A DNA stretch of 50,638 bases from an uncultured Vampirovibrio sp. (lineage in GTDB: Bacteria; Cyanobacteriota; Vampirovibrionia; Gastranaerophilales; Gastranaerophilaceae): NCBI GenBank assembly GCA_910579975.1, contig CAJTWU010000015.1, positions 1 to 50,638 of the forward strand. Direction: 5' to 3'. Below the pieces are notes generated by a model that was not told the DNA's origin, made no database searches, and saw only the letters and a list, made by a program, of their open reading frames with translations. Made by a program: the position numbers and the translations under genes. This document shows positions 7,994-16,526 of this stretch, piece after piece. The number at the start of each line of letters is the position of its first letter. Position 1 is the stretch's first letter.

Positions 7994-9367
7994 CTACACC
8001 CTTCCATACATATCTTCATATCTAATTATATCTTCTTCAATCAACAAATCGCCCATTTGCGCCTCAATAATCTTAAGATTTGTCTCATAAGGATTTTGCA
8101 ATGAATGAATTGCCTTAACTGGGATATCCACACTGTGTCCAGGGCTCAAAATAAGCTCTTTACCTTCCAAGATAACTTTTGCAGTACCTTCCAGTACAAC
8201 CCAATGCTCACTTCTATGATTATGTGATTGAACAGATAATTTTTGTCCCGGATTAACCTGAATAATCTTGCTCAAAAATCCATTACCCTGTGCTAATACT
8301 GTATAATAACCCCAAGGTCTGTATACTGTTTTGTGTACAAGATGAGTGTTGTCATTTTGTTTCTTTAATGTTTCATAAACATTTTTAACTTCCTGAGTCT
8401 TATCAGCCTTGCAAGCCAAAATCGCATCTTCTGTTTCGACAAGAACTACATCTTCCAAACCAATCGTCGCAACAAGTTTTGAAGAAGAATATACAAATGA
8501 GTTTTTAGAACCCTCGTCAAGCACATGCCCGATTTTTACATTGCCGTTCTCATCTTTTTTACTTACATCATAGATTGATTTCCAACTGCCTAAATCATTC
8601 CAATCGCTTTTTAACTGCACAAAAGCAAGCTTGTCCGACTTTTCCATAATTGCATAATCTATTGATATTGAAGGCATTTTATCAAATTCTGTAAAAGGAA
8701 TGTCGTTTGATTTTGTAAAATCAAAGTTTTTAAGCAAACTGTAAATTTCAGGAGCATATTTTGAAGCTTCTTCCAGCAAGACAGAGGCTTTAAACATAAA
8801 TATACCGCTATTCCAGTAATAATTACCATCAGCAATATATTCTTTCGCTAATTCAGTATCAGGTTTTTCAACAAATTTATTTACACGATTACCTACAGCA
8901 TTAATGTAGCCATAACCTGTTTCCGGATAAGACGGCTTAATACCAAATGTTACAAGATAGCCTTGTTCAGCCAATTTCTCACCCTCTTTAACCGTTTGAG
9001 CAAATGCCTCTATATTCTTAATAGTATGGTCTGAAGGAACAACAAGAATTACAGGGTCATCGTTTGTTGTTTCTGCAATAAACTTTGAGCCTAAAACTAT
9101 AGCCGGAGCTGTATTTTTAGAAATAGGCTCCGATAAGACCGCTGCTTTATCTGCAAGAGAAGAGAGTTGATATTTCACATTGGAAAAATTCTTCACACAA
9201 GTCATACTTACAATATTTTCAGCCGGCATGCATTCTTTAAGTCTTTGAAAAGTTGCTTGAAGCAAGCTTTCAGAATTCTGAATATTCAAAAGCTGTTTTG
9301 GATACAATTCTCTTGATAAAGGCCACAAACGGCTTCCAGAACCTCCAGCTAAAATAATACCGTACAT
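7994..9367 (-). CDS. manC: Mannose-1-phosphate guanylyltransferase / mannose-6-phosphate isomerase (ManC type)
   Basis: Makes GDP-mannose from mannose-1-phosphate and GTP; the type II isomerase domain interconverts mannose-6-phosphate and fructose-6-phosphate. The N-terminal nucleotidyltransferase has the signature ILAGGSGSRLWPLSRELYPKQ at the very start and the motif FVEKPD near residue 165. The C-terminal cupin (about residues 340-457) has RPWGYYTVL and SVQSHNHRSEHWVVLEG with its metal-binding His/Glu. Total length 457 is typical of bifunctional ManC/AlgA. It lies between msbA-type and kdsD-type genes, pointing to a mannose-derived envelope polysaccharide (O-antigen or core). Confidence 0.93.
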   Translation of the reverse strand: MYGIILAGGSGSRLWPLSRELYPKQLLNIQNSESLLQATFQRLKECMPAENIVSMTCVKNFSNVKYQLSSLADKAAVLSEPISKNTAPAIVLGSKFIAETTNDDPVILVVPSDHTIKNIEAFAQTVKEGEKLAEQGYLVTFGIKPSYPETGYGYINAVGNRVNKFVEKPDTELAKEYIADGNYYWNSGIFMFKASVLLEEASKYAPEIYSLLKNFDFTKSNDIPFTEFDKMPSISIDYAIMEKSDKLAFVQLKSDWNDLGSWKSIYDVSKKDENGNVKIGHVLDEGSKNSFVYSSSKLVATIGLEDVVLVETEDAILACKADKTQEVKNVYETLKKQNDNTHLVHKTVYRPWGYYTVLAQGNGFLSKIIQVNPGQKLSVQSHNHRSEHWVVLEGTAKVILEGKELILSPGHSVDIPVKAIHSLQNPYETNLKIIEAQMGDLLIEEDIIRYEDMYGRV

Positions 9368-9389
9368 ATTTTCTCCTTTTCACTTATCC

Positions 9390-11207
9390 CTATGCAAACT
9401 GCATTTCATATAAATATTTATATCTGCCTTCCGGCTTATTAATAAGCTCTTCATGTGTTCCAAGCTCAACAAGCTCACCTTCGTTTAAAACAGCAATTCT
9501 ATTAGCATTATGAATTGTTGAAAGCCTGTGAGCAATAACAAAAACTGTTCTGTTTTGCATTAAGTTGTCTAAGGCTTTTTGAACGATTGCTTCTGATTCA
9601 TTGTCCAATGCAGATGTAGCTTCATCCAGAATTACAATCGGTGAGTTTTTAATCAAAGCTCGTGCAATAGCAACACGTTGTCTTTGACCGCCTGAAAGTG
9701 AAGCACCGCGTTCACCAACAATTGTATCAATACCTTCTGGAAGAGTACCTAAAAATTCATCCAAATGAGCAAGCTTAACTGCATTTGCAATTTCTTCCTG
9801 AGTTGCATTAGGTTTGCCCATAAGAATATTGTCTTTGATTGTTCCGGAGAATAAATAATTGTCCTGAAAAACAAATGAAATAGCATTTCTCAAGCTAACA
9901 ATATCATACTCTCTGATATCAATACCATTAATCATAATTGAACCAAATTTGATATCATAAAATCTTGGTATTAAATTAACAACAGTAGATTTCCCGCCGC
10001 CTGAATTACCAACAAGCGCAATAGTTTCATTAGGTTTAACTGCTAAATTAAAATCTTTTAATACAGGTAGACCTTTTTGATATTCAAATGTAACATGTTG
10101 AAAATCGATAGCACCAACATTTTTTAATTCCAAAGCATGAGATTTATTTTCAATTTCAGGCATTAAATCAAATAACTCAAATACACGCGCCATTGAAACA
10201 AATGTTCCTTGCAAGTTGGTAAGAGTTAAGCCAAGAGTTTTAGTCGGCTTATAAAGCAATAATAATGAAGTTACAAATGAAGCAAAGCTTCCTGCAGTCA
10301 TTTCTCCTGAAAGAATAAGACTGTTACCATAATTCATAACAATTGCAATCCCGATTGAACATATGAAATACATAATTGGAGACATCCAGCCTACCCGCTT
10401 TGTCAAAGACATTGCCAAATTGAATTGCTTCTTAACCTGACCTTCAAATTTATGATTTTGATTTTCTTGTAAGTTATATGCAGTAACAATTTTATTTCCG
10501 GCACATGTTTCATTAAAGTTTGTAGTCATATCACCGGCTACAACCATTGTGTCATTAGAAACTTTTTTAATTTTCTTTCTTATAAGAGTAACCGGAGTAA
10601 TTGCAATTGCCATAACTCCAACCCCTATAATAGCAAGCTTCCAGGAGTTAAATAACAAAACTCCTACAAGAGCAACTAATTCAAAAATCGATAAAATAAA
10701 GGTTTTTATAGTCTCAATAAGCTTTTTAGAAGCTTGATCCGGGTCTGATAAAAATCTGCTTAAAATTAAACCTGAAGAGTTGATATCATAAAACTTAGTA
10801 TCCATAGCTGTAAGCTTTTTAAACAAATCAATCTTCAAGTTATTTGACATAGTGTTACCGGTCCACTCTGTAAGATAATTACAAAGATATTTCAAAACAC
10901 CTTGTATAAGCGCAAAAATAACTATTGCAAATGGAATAAATTTAATAAAAAATGACTGCAAATAAATTGTATGACCTTGAAATTCAAAGACCTGAGTCTC
11001 ATTCCCGTTAACTACATAGTCCATATAAGGTCTTAACGAAAAAGCAACAACGCCATCCAATAAACCCAGAGGAATTGCCAATAAAATAAGAATTATTGAA
11101 CGCCCCAATACTGTTTTTATATAAGGATACATCTTATTAAGCAAATAACCGTATCTAAATGCATCTTTTGTATTAGTATTCTTTAACTTTAATAACGACT
11201 CTTCCAT
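9390..11207 (-). CDS. msbA: MsbA-type lipid/LPS ABC exporter (fused TMD-NBD)
   Basis: A half-size exporter of about 605 residues that would act as a homodimer to flip lipid A-core or a related lipid across the inner membrane. The N-terminal part has about six membrane segments (for example SIILILLAIPLGLLDGVVAF and FVTSLLLLYKPTKTL). The C-terminal nucleotide-binding domain has Walker A GNSGGGKST, signature LSGGQRQR, Walker B IVILDEATS and the H-loop IAHRLST. The frame allows a start at 11222, but the ATG at 11207 is preferred because GGAGTGGAG sits 5-8 nt upstream, while the upstream ATG lacks a good site. It is first in the operon with manC, kdsD and the Fe-S gene. Another lipid substrate is possible. 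Confidence 0.88.
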   Translation of the reverse strand: MEESLLKLKNTNTKDAFRYGYLLNKMYPYIKTVLGRSIILILLAIPLGLLDGVVAFSLRPYMDYVVNGNETQVFEFQGHTIYLQSFFIKFIPFAIVIFALIQGVLKYLCNYLTEWTGNTMSNNLKIDLFKKLTAMDTKFYDINSSGLILSRFLSDPDQASKKLIETIKTFILSIFELVALVGVLLFNSWKLAIIGVGVMAIAITPVTLIRKKIKKVSNDTMVVAGDMTTNFNETCAGNKIVTAYNLQENQNHKFEGQVKKQFNLAMSLTKRVGWMSPIMYFICSIGIAIVMNYGNSLILSGEMTAGSFASFVTSLLLLYKPTKTLGLTLTNLQGTFVSMARVFELFDLMPEIENKSHALELKNVGAIDFQHVTFEYQKGLPVLKDFNLAVKPNETIALVGNSGGGKSTVVNLIPRFYDIKFGSIMINGIDIREYDIVSLRNAISFVFQDNYLFSGTIKDNILMGKPNATQEEIANAVKLAHLDEFLGTLPEGIDTIVGERGASLSGGQRQRVAIARALIKNSPIVILDEATSALDNESEAIVQKALDNLMQNRTVFVIAHRLSTIHNANRIAVLNEGELVELGTHEELINKPEGRYKYLYEMQFA

Positions 11208-11281
11208 TAAACTCCACTCCATTTGACTTTCAAGAATATTTTATCATGAACAAAATAAAATTTCTCACCTTTACTTTTTAC

Positions 11282-11309
11282 TTGGTTTGCAAGATAATTT
11301 TCCTATAAT
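11282..11309 (+). promoter_or_regulatory. Putative sigma70-type promoter of gltX
   Basis: TTGGTT (11282-11287), 16-nt spacer and TATAAT (11304-11309), followed by AGAAAGGGA and the ATG at 11326. Confidence 0.6.
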
Positions 11310-11325
11310 AGAAAGGGATTAAACT

Positions 11326-12789
11326 ATGACAGAAGTTAGAGTTAGAATAGCTCCTTCACCAAGTGGAAACCTCCATGTTGGAACAGCAAGGACAGCTTTA
11401 TTTAATTATTTATTTGCAAAGAAAAATAATGGTAAATTTATTCTAAGAATAGAAGATACTGATGCTGATAGAACTTCTCAAGAATATGTTGATAATATTT
11501 TTGACTCTCTAAAAGCACTCGGACTTAACTGGGATGAAGGACCGGATGTAGGCGGTGAATATGGACCTTACACACAATCAGAAAGATTTGATATTTATCC
11601 AAAATACATTCAGGAACTTCTTGACAAAGGTTTTGCATATGAATGCTTCTGTACTCCTGAAGAACTTGAAGCAGAAAAAGAAGAAGCTACAGCTAATAAA
11701 AAAGCTTATGTTTATTCCAGAAAATGTGAAAATCTAACCGAAGAAGAAAAAGCTCAACTTAGAGCAGAAGGCAGAAAACCAGCTATCAGATTTAATGTTG
11801 CAAAAGCTCAAAAAGCTTTCCACGACTCTTCAATACTTGAATTTGAAGACCTTGTTAAAGGGAAATTGCACGTCGATACAAACCTGATAGGTGACTTTGT
11901 AATAATGAAATCAAACGGAGCTCCGACTTATAACTATGCTGTTGTTATCGATGATGCACTTATGAAAATTTCTCACGTAATCAGAGGAGAAGACCACATT
12001 TCAAATACATACAAACAAATCTTAATCTTTGAAGCATTGGGCTTTGATGTTCCTAGATTTGGTCATTTAGGTATGATTCTTGCTCCAGATAGAAGTAAAT
12101 TATCTAAACGTCATGGCGCAACAGCTGTATCTGATTTTGTTGAACAAGGTTACTTAACAGAAGCATTACTAAACTTTGTTGCACTTTTGGGATGGGCTCC
12201 TTCTGACGGAGTTGAAATCAAACCGGTTGACAAGATTGCAGAAGACTTTAGAATTGGAGAAATTTCATCTTCAAACTCAATCTTTGAATATGACAAATTA
12301 AAATGGATGAATAGCCATTATATCAAAGCTTTGCCAAAAGAAGAGCTTAGAGAAAAACTTAAAAAATATTTAACAAAATACGATTTAAGTGAACTTACAG
12401 AAGAACAGTTCAACAGAATGATTGACATCACATATGAACCATTAACTCTTCTTTCTGATATCACAGAGGCCGTTACTTACTTCTTTGGCGGAGACAATGT
12501 TGAATTGGATGAAAAAGCAAAAGAAAACATTGAAACCGAGCTTTCTCAAGATGTTCTAAAAGCATTTGTAGAACAAGGTGAAAACTGGGAATGGACCGAA
12601 GAAAATCTTCATGAAAAATTAGAACAGTTTAGAGCTGATTTCAAAGAAAAAGGTTACAAACCTAAGTTCACTATGTGGGCAATAAGAGCTGCTGTTACAG
12701 GTCGACTTTGCGGAGCGGATATGACTGCAACACTAGCAATCTTAGGAAAAGAAAATTCTCTAAACAGAGCCAAGAAAGCTATCAAATAA
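11326..12789 (+). CDS. gltX: Glutamyl-tRNA synthetase
   Basis: Charges tRNA-Glu with glutamate; glutamyl-tRNA also feeds C5 tetrapyrrole synthesis and, in many bacteria, tRNA-Gln made by transamidation. Its 487 residues fit bacterial GluRS. The class I Rossmann HIGH-type motif is APSPSGNLHVGTARTALF near residue 8 and the KMSKS-type loop is DRSKLSKRHG near residue 255. The C-terminal helical anticodon-binding domain follows and ends with RLCGADMTATLAILGKE. Transcribed divergently from the msbA operon, and followed by a strong terminator. A tRNA-Glu gene (UUC) lies 3.6 kb downstream. Confidence 0.97.
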   Translation: MTEVRVRIAPSPSGNLHVGTARTALFNYLFAKKNNGKFILRIEDTDADRTSQEYVDNIFDSLKALGLNWDEGPDVGGEYGPYTQSERFDIYPKYIQELLDKGFAYECFCTPEELEAEKEEATANKKAYVYSRKCENLTEEEKAQLRAEGRKPAIRFNVAKAQKAFHDSSILEFEDLVKGKLHVDTNLIGDFVIMKSNGAPTYNYAVVIDDALMKISHVIRGEDHISNTYKQILIFEALGFDVPRFGHLGMILAPDRSKLSKRHGATAVSDFVEQGYLTEALLNFVALLGWAPSDGVEIKPVDKIAEDFRIGEISSSNSIFEYDKLKWMNSHYIKALPKEELREKLKKYLTKYDLSELTEEQFNRMIDITYEPLTLLSDITEAVTYFFGGDNVELDEKAKENIETELSQDVLKAFVEQGENWEWTEENLHEKLEQFRADFKEKGYKPKFTMWAIRAAVTGRLCGADMTATLAILGKENSLNRAKKAIK

Positions 12790-12791
12790 AT

Positions 12792-12823
12792 AAAAAAGGC
12801 GGGATTAAAATCCCGCCTTTTTT
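12792..12823. terminator. Bidirectional rho-independent terminator
   Basis: Perfect 15-bp stem AAAAAAGGCGGGATT / AATCCCGCCTTTTTT with a 2-nt centre, between gltX and the convergent small secreted protein gene. Confidence 0.94.
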
Positions 12824-12825
12824 AT

Positions 12826-13119
12826 TTAATGCCTGCGTTTATTTGCAGCACTGCCATGTTTTCTTACTTTACGCGGACTTACATTATTGGAGTCTCCATT
12901 ATAATAACGATGATTTACATTTATTCTATTTCTTTTGCTGTAGTAATTTGCATTAACCATATCCTGATAAGCCTGAGGCGAACCGTTCAACGTAGGTGCA
13001 GGATTAACAAGCGGTGTACCGCGAAATTGATTTGATGGACATCTGCTATCATAATTAAAAGCATAGACTCCAGAGGAAAAAAACACCAGTGCTGTGAAGG
13101 TAAATACAAACTTTTTCAT
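12826..13119 (-). CDS. Small secreted basic protein, unknown function
   Basis: A 97-residue protein. Start chosen at 13119 because AAGGAG lies 8 nt upstream; the frame extends to 13140. Residues 1-21 (MKKFVFTFTALVFFSSGVYA) are a Sec signal peptide. The mature chain is short, rich in Asn/Tyr/Ser, with a strongly basic end (SPRKVRKHGSAANKRRH). No domain is recognised. The basic tail could bind nucleic acid, LPS or peptidoglycan, which is speculation. It converges on gltX. Confidence 0.65.
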   Translation of the reverse strand: MKKFVFTFTALVFFSSGVYAFNYDSRCPSNQFRGTPLVNPAPTLNGSPQAYQDMVNANYYSKRNRINVNHRYYNGDSNNVSPRKVRKHGSAANKRRH

Positions 13120-13168
13120 AATTAAACTCCTTATATTCACATAACGCTTTGAATTTAAATTTTGTTCA

Positions 13169-14437
13169 TTATTTTATTTTGCCTTCTTTAATCAATTGCT
13201 CCCTAATAATTTTTTTAGTCTGGAATTCTTCATCTCCATCTGAAGTAAATCTCTTAAGCAGCATAAGTCCGGGAGTTACAACCCCGAGAGCAAACATACA
13301 AGTACCAAGCCCTGTTAAAATAGATCTTCTTTTAAGCTTTGTAACACCCGCAAAGAACTTTTCAGAAGTTTCGCCTTTCTCAACTGCATTTTTATATTGA
13401 GAATACAATTCTTCTACCTTCTTATTTACTCCTTCTATCTCCTCAAGGTCAATATATTTTCTTGTGTCAATTTTATCTGTTTTCTTGTAAAGTTTAATAA
13501 TACCAGACTCTTTAGCTGTTTTAACAATCATATTATCCGGGTTTTTATGTAAAAACTCATACAAATCCGCTTTAGAAGTATTTGCAGCCTTAAATTCATC
13601 TATAGCTTTTTGAATAGAACCGTCATCAAAAGCTTTTTTCAAATTACCTTCTTCTAATACTCTTGCATCAAGTCCAATTGTTTTATTGTGTTTACTCTTT
13701 GCATAATTCTCTAATGCCTGTTGTATTTTATCACCGGCATAATACATAAAGCAAAGAGTAAAACCTTCTTTAATACCATAACCGATTAATTCTTGCGGAC
13801 TTCTTGAATCTTTAAGTCTTTCTCCCGTAATTGCACCGTCTAAAATCCACATATTTTTAACAGGGCTGAATGCAAATGTTTCTACCACATTCCCTAAACC
13901 TTTAAATGCAACATTTGAACCTGTTTTATTTTCTTCTTGTTTCTTAGAAGCTTCGTATTCTGCAATCAGATTTTTTCTAATCTTTTGCTCGGTATAATTT
14001 TGTTTGAATTTTGTTAACCCAATATAACTTCCTATTGTCATAACTGTAGAAACAATAAATTTAGCTGTTGCTGTATTTTTAAACAACTTTTGGTTGGCAG
14101 CAATCTTTTCTATACCCTTTTTAACCTTATCATCAGGCGCATACTTTTGAATTTTTTCAAAAACATCCTTATCTTTAAGATTTCTTGCATCAAACTTTGA
14201 ATCAAAATTCATCCATTTAAAAACAGTTTTATCAAATAACCATTTAAAACCTGGAATACCAAAAAGCCATATAGCTTCAGTACCGGTTTCATCTATAAAT
14301 CTATCTTGACCTTCTTCCTTACCTGTAACAAAAGAGCCGGCGGTCATACCGCCTGTAGCAGAAAAATCCTTAATTGCCAAGGGTACTAAGGAATTTGAAT
14401 TACCTAATGTAGAAAATATTCTTGCTGCATTAACCAT
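13169..14437 (-). CDS. Membrane-associated protein of unknown function with internal FKG motif
   Basis: A 422-residue protein not matched to a known family. Hydrophobic segments are seen near residues 120-142 (TAKFIVSTVMTIGSYIGLTK) and near the C-terminus (LTGLGTCMFALGVVTPGLML), with charged helical regions between. It contains SNVAFKGLG after the first membrane segment, a form of the FKG tag found at other protein N-termini here. Overall style (charged helices alternating with glycine-rich membrane segments, KTIGLDARVLEEG-type linkers) is similar to the 703-residue protein at 17609-19720, suggesting a shared lineage-specific family. The start has AGAGGAAGG about 11 nt upstream. Confidence 0.65.
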   Translation of the reverse strand: MVNAARIFSTLGNSNSLVPLAIKDFSATGGMTAGSFVTGKEEGQDRFIDETGTEAIWLFGIPGFKWLFDKTVFKWMNFDSKFDARNLKDKDVFEKIQKYAPDDKVKKGIEKIAANQKLFKNTATAKFIVSTVMTIGSYIGLTKFKQNYTEQKIRKNLIAEYEASKKQEENKTGSNVAFKGLGNVVETFAFSPVKNMWILDGAITGERLKDSRSPQELIGYGIKEGFTLCFMYYAGDKIQQALENYAKSKHNKTIGLDARVLEEGNLKKAFDDGSIQKAIDEFKAANTSKADLYEFLHKNPDNMIVKTAKESGIIKLYKKTDKIDTRKYIDLEEIEGVNKKVEELYSQYKNAVEKGETSEKFFAGVTKLKRRSILTGLGTCMFALGVVTPGLMLLKRFTSDGDEEFQTKKIIREQLIKEGKIK

Positions 14438-14514
14438 TTATACATCGACCTTCCTCTTTCAATTAAGTCTAAAAAAAAATAAAATTGCTTAATTGTTAAA
14501 AAAAATTTACATTA

Positions 14515-14545
14515 AAAAAGGCTTCTCATTATGGGAAGCCTTTTT
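14515..14545 (-). terminator. Rho-independent terminator after rpoZ
   Basis: Stem AAAAAGGCTTC / GAAGCCTTTTT (14515-14525 and 14535-14545), placed 20 nt beyond the stop of the minus-strand gene at 14566. Confidence 0.9.
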
Positions 14546-14565
14546 AATAGTATATAACTTATATT

Positions 14566-14808
14566 CTACCCAACTAATTCAGTATTATCTGACTCGGAAG
14601 CTTTTACCATAATGGCATGTTCAACAGGATTTTCTTTTTTATAAGAGTTTTCTGCAACAACTTCTTCAAAACCAAATTCATCACGGGCTTTCTTCATTTG
14701 AGTTTCATCAACCAATTTTTTTGCAAGTTCAGCAATCTCATACACTAATTTGTATCTGTTATCTGTATTTTCGTTTAAATCCCAAGCTACTTTAATTATT
14801 TGATCCAT
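14566..14808 (-). CDS. rpoZ: RNA polymerase omega subunit (RpoZ-like)
   Basis: An 80-residue protein starting at 14808, where AAGAGGAT precedes the ATG; the frame allows an unlikely upstream start at 14847. The pattern DNRYKLVYEIAELAKKLVDE followed by ENPVEHAIMVKAS matches the omega fold (NRY/F-x-L-V-x-x-I-A near the N-terminus, a later K/N-P-V-x-x-A-I helix). Omega binds the beta' subunit and helps RNA polymerase assembly. Divergence from model omegas is considerable, so a stand-alone homologue of unclear role remains possible. Confidence 0.72.
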   Translation of the reverse strand: MDQIIKVAWDLNENTDNRYKLVYEIAELAKKLVDETQMKKARDEFGFEEVVAENSYKKENPVEHAIMVKASESDNTELVG

Positions 14809-14885
14809 TTTTATCCTCTTGATTAAGATATTAACAATTATAATCATTGTATAACGCTAAATTTTATTTGTCTATAGGAGCCTTG

Positions 14886-14903
14886 TTTACAAATCTTTAC
14901 AAA
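14886..14903 (+). promoter_or_regulatory. HLR1-like direct repeat TTTACAAA-TC-TTTACAAA
   Basis: Two identical octamers with a 10-bp period, an exact fit to the cyanobacterial HLR1 layout and differing from the lysC-upstream copy at two positions within 18 bases. It lies about 30 bp upstream of a TATATA -10 candidate (14933-14938) and 63 bp upstream of the gene at 14966. Confidence 0.45.
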
Positions 14904-14965
14904 AAGGCAATTATTTAAACGCTCAATACTTTATATATACATCACAAATTTAAAAGGAGAGCTTT

Positions 14966-15565
14966 ATGTCTACAACGGTTACACTAAATATACAATCGGG
15001 AAATAATACATCAAAAGGCAGCATTAATGTTGCTGATAAGAAATTATTGAATTGCATATTTCCTAATATGCAAAATAATACAGTAACAGAAGCAGAATTT
15101 AAACATGCACAAGACGTTGCACGTAGAGCCGGAGACAAAGGTATTATTGAAAAAGAAGACTTGCAAACAGCTACTGAAAAACTTGAACTTGCAAAGTTGA
15201 ACAAATATGGCGATATGTATGACTTAAGCTTAAGTGATGATAAAAAATATTTCATAATAAAAGTTAAAGACAGCACTGTATATCCAAGATTAGGCGGGAT
15301 TAAAGATGATTTTGGCATAAGAGACGGATATTTTGTTCCAGAAAGAGACCGCTATTCACCAACATATAACAAAGATAATGCAGAGTTATTATCAAAAAGA
15401 CACGAAATAGGCAGTGACGGTATAGTTCATGCGGACTATGATGAAATCCGTTTAGAGCCAGGAGATGTTCTTAAAATCCCGGTTGAAGAAATCCAAATCC
15501 AAGACGGTGTTAGCGGAAACTGGGGCAGATTTTGGAAAGGCGTAGTACACCCATTTACTCGATAA
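14966..15565 (+). CDS. Unknown protein with degenerate EF-hand-like segments
   Basis: A 199-residue soluble protein of unrecognised family. ATG follows AAAGGAGAG. Residues 35-75 read as a helix-loop-helix pair (NTVTEAEFKHAQDVARRAG then DKGIIEKEDLQTATEKLEL) recalling degenerate EF-hands, but with too few acidic ligands for confident calcium binding. The C-terminal half is beta-rich (KYFIIKVKD, GYFVPERDRYSP) and ends with LEPGDVLKIPVEEIQI, reminiscent of the last strand-helix of LysM-like or cupin modules. There is no signal peptide or membrane helix. The 3' end overlaps the convergent map gene by 11 bp. An HLR1-like site lies upstream. Confidence 0.6.
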   Translation: MSTTVTLNIQSGNNTSKGSINVADKKLLNCIFPNMQNNTVTEAEFKHAQDVARRAGDKGIIEKEDLQTATEKLELAKLNKYGDMYDLSLSDDKKYFIIKVKDSTVYPRLGGIKDDFGIRDGYFVPERDRYSPTYNKDNAELLSKRHEIGSDGIVHADYDEIRLEPGDVLKIPVEEIQIQDGVSGNWGRFWKGVVHPFTR

Positions 15566-16307
15566 GAGTTGTCATAAGTATTGGATCACCGTCTGTAGCA
15601 AGAACTGTATGTTCAAAATGTGCGGACGGTTTTCTATCTTTTGTTACAACACCCCATTTATCATCTTCAACAAAAACATCATCCCCGCCGAGATTTAACA
15701 TTGGTTCAATCGCAATAACCATTCCTGATTTAATAAGAGTATTGTCACCCACTCTGTAATTAAATAAAAACGGATCTTCATGCATGGAATGACCAACTCC
15801 GTGTCCGCCATATTGACGAACAATTCCCAATTTATATGAATTAGCAACATCTTCAATTGCTCCGGAAATATCATCCAAAACATTTCCTGCTCTCATTTTT
15901 TCAATACCCGCAAAAAGTGCTTCTTCTGTAGCTTTCATCAAAAGCTGTTTTTCTTCTGAAATTTTACCAACAGCATATGACCACGCACTATCACCAACCA
16001 TGCCGCCGTAAGTTGCACCTACATCAATTGCAATAATATCACCTTCTTTAAGAATTTCGTCTTCTGAAGGTATACCATGAACAACTTTTTCATTGATTGA
16101 AGTACATATACATGCCGGGAAACCACTGTAACCCAAAAATGTAGGAATAGCCTTATTTTCCTTAATAACTTGCATTGCAATATTGTCCAGTTCTTTTGTT
16201 GAAATACCCGGTTCAACAACATCTTTCATTTTTTTATGAACAAGAGCAACAATATGTCCGGCATGCCTCATTCTTTTAATTTCGTCACGTGATTTTCTGT
16301 TAATCAT
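15555..16307 (-). CDS. map: Type I methionine aminopeptidase
   Basis: Removes the N-terminal Met from nascent proteins, a dinuclear metal enzyme. The 250-residue length matches type Ia. Metal ligands are visible in IAIDVGATYGGMVGDSAW (two Asp), HGVGHSMHEDP (His), MVIAIEPML (Glu) and the C-terminal FEHTVL (Glu). The start was moved from a TTG at 16319 to the ATG at 16307, which has GAGG about 6 nt upstream and the usual beginning MINRKSRDEIKRMRHAG. It stands alone, convergent with the gene at 14966. Confidence 0.96.
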   Translation of the reverse strand: MINRKSRDEIKRMRHAGHIVALVHKKMKDVVEPGISTKELDNIAMQVIKENKAIPTFLGYSGFPACICTSINEKVVHGIPSEDEILKEGDIIAIDVGATYGGMVGDSAWSYAVGKISEEKQLLMKATEEALFAGIEKMRAGNVLDDISGAIEDVANSYKLGIVRQYGGHGVGHSMHEDPFLFNYRVGDNTLIKSGMVIAIEPMLNLGGDDVFVEDDKWGVVTKDRKPSAHFEHTVLATDGDPILMTTLIE

Positions 16308-16363
16308 AAATAACCTCAATTCTTAATTTTATTTTATAACAAAAAAAATTTTTATTTACCCAC

Positions 16364-16394
16364 TTGACACCAAATTTTGATTTGATATTATAAT
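16364..16394 (+). promoter_or_regulatory. Strong promoter of tRNA-Glu
   Basis: TTGACA at 16364-16369 and overlapping -10 candidates TATTAT (16386-16391, 16-nt spacer) and TATAAT (16389-16394, 19-nt spacer), just ahead of the tRNA start at 16406. Confidence 0.8.
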
Positions 16395-16405
16395 ACTTGT
16401 GACTA

Positions 16406-16481
16406 GCCCCCATCGTCTAGAGGCCTAGGACAACACCCTTTCACGGTGTAGACAGCGATTCGAATTCGCTTGGGGGTACCA
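16406..16481 (+). tRNA. tRNA-Glu (UUC)
   Basis: 76 nt with acceptor stem GCCCCCA/TGGGGGT, anticodon loop CTTTCAC giving UUC, T-loop GATTCGAATTC, discriminator A and an encoded CCA (16479-16481). Confidence 0.97.
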
Positions 16482-16490
16482 TTTAAAATC

Positions 16491-16513
16491 AAGAGGCAAT
16501 AAGCCTCTTTTTT
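16491..16513 (+). terminator. Terminator of tRNA-Glu
   Basis: Stem AAGAGGC / GCCTCTT with loop AATAA and a run of six T. It ends only 14 nt before the ATG of the heptosyltransferase gene. Confidence 0.88.
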
Positions 16514-16526
16514 AGTATAAACACTT

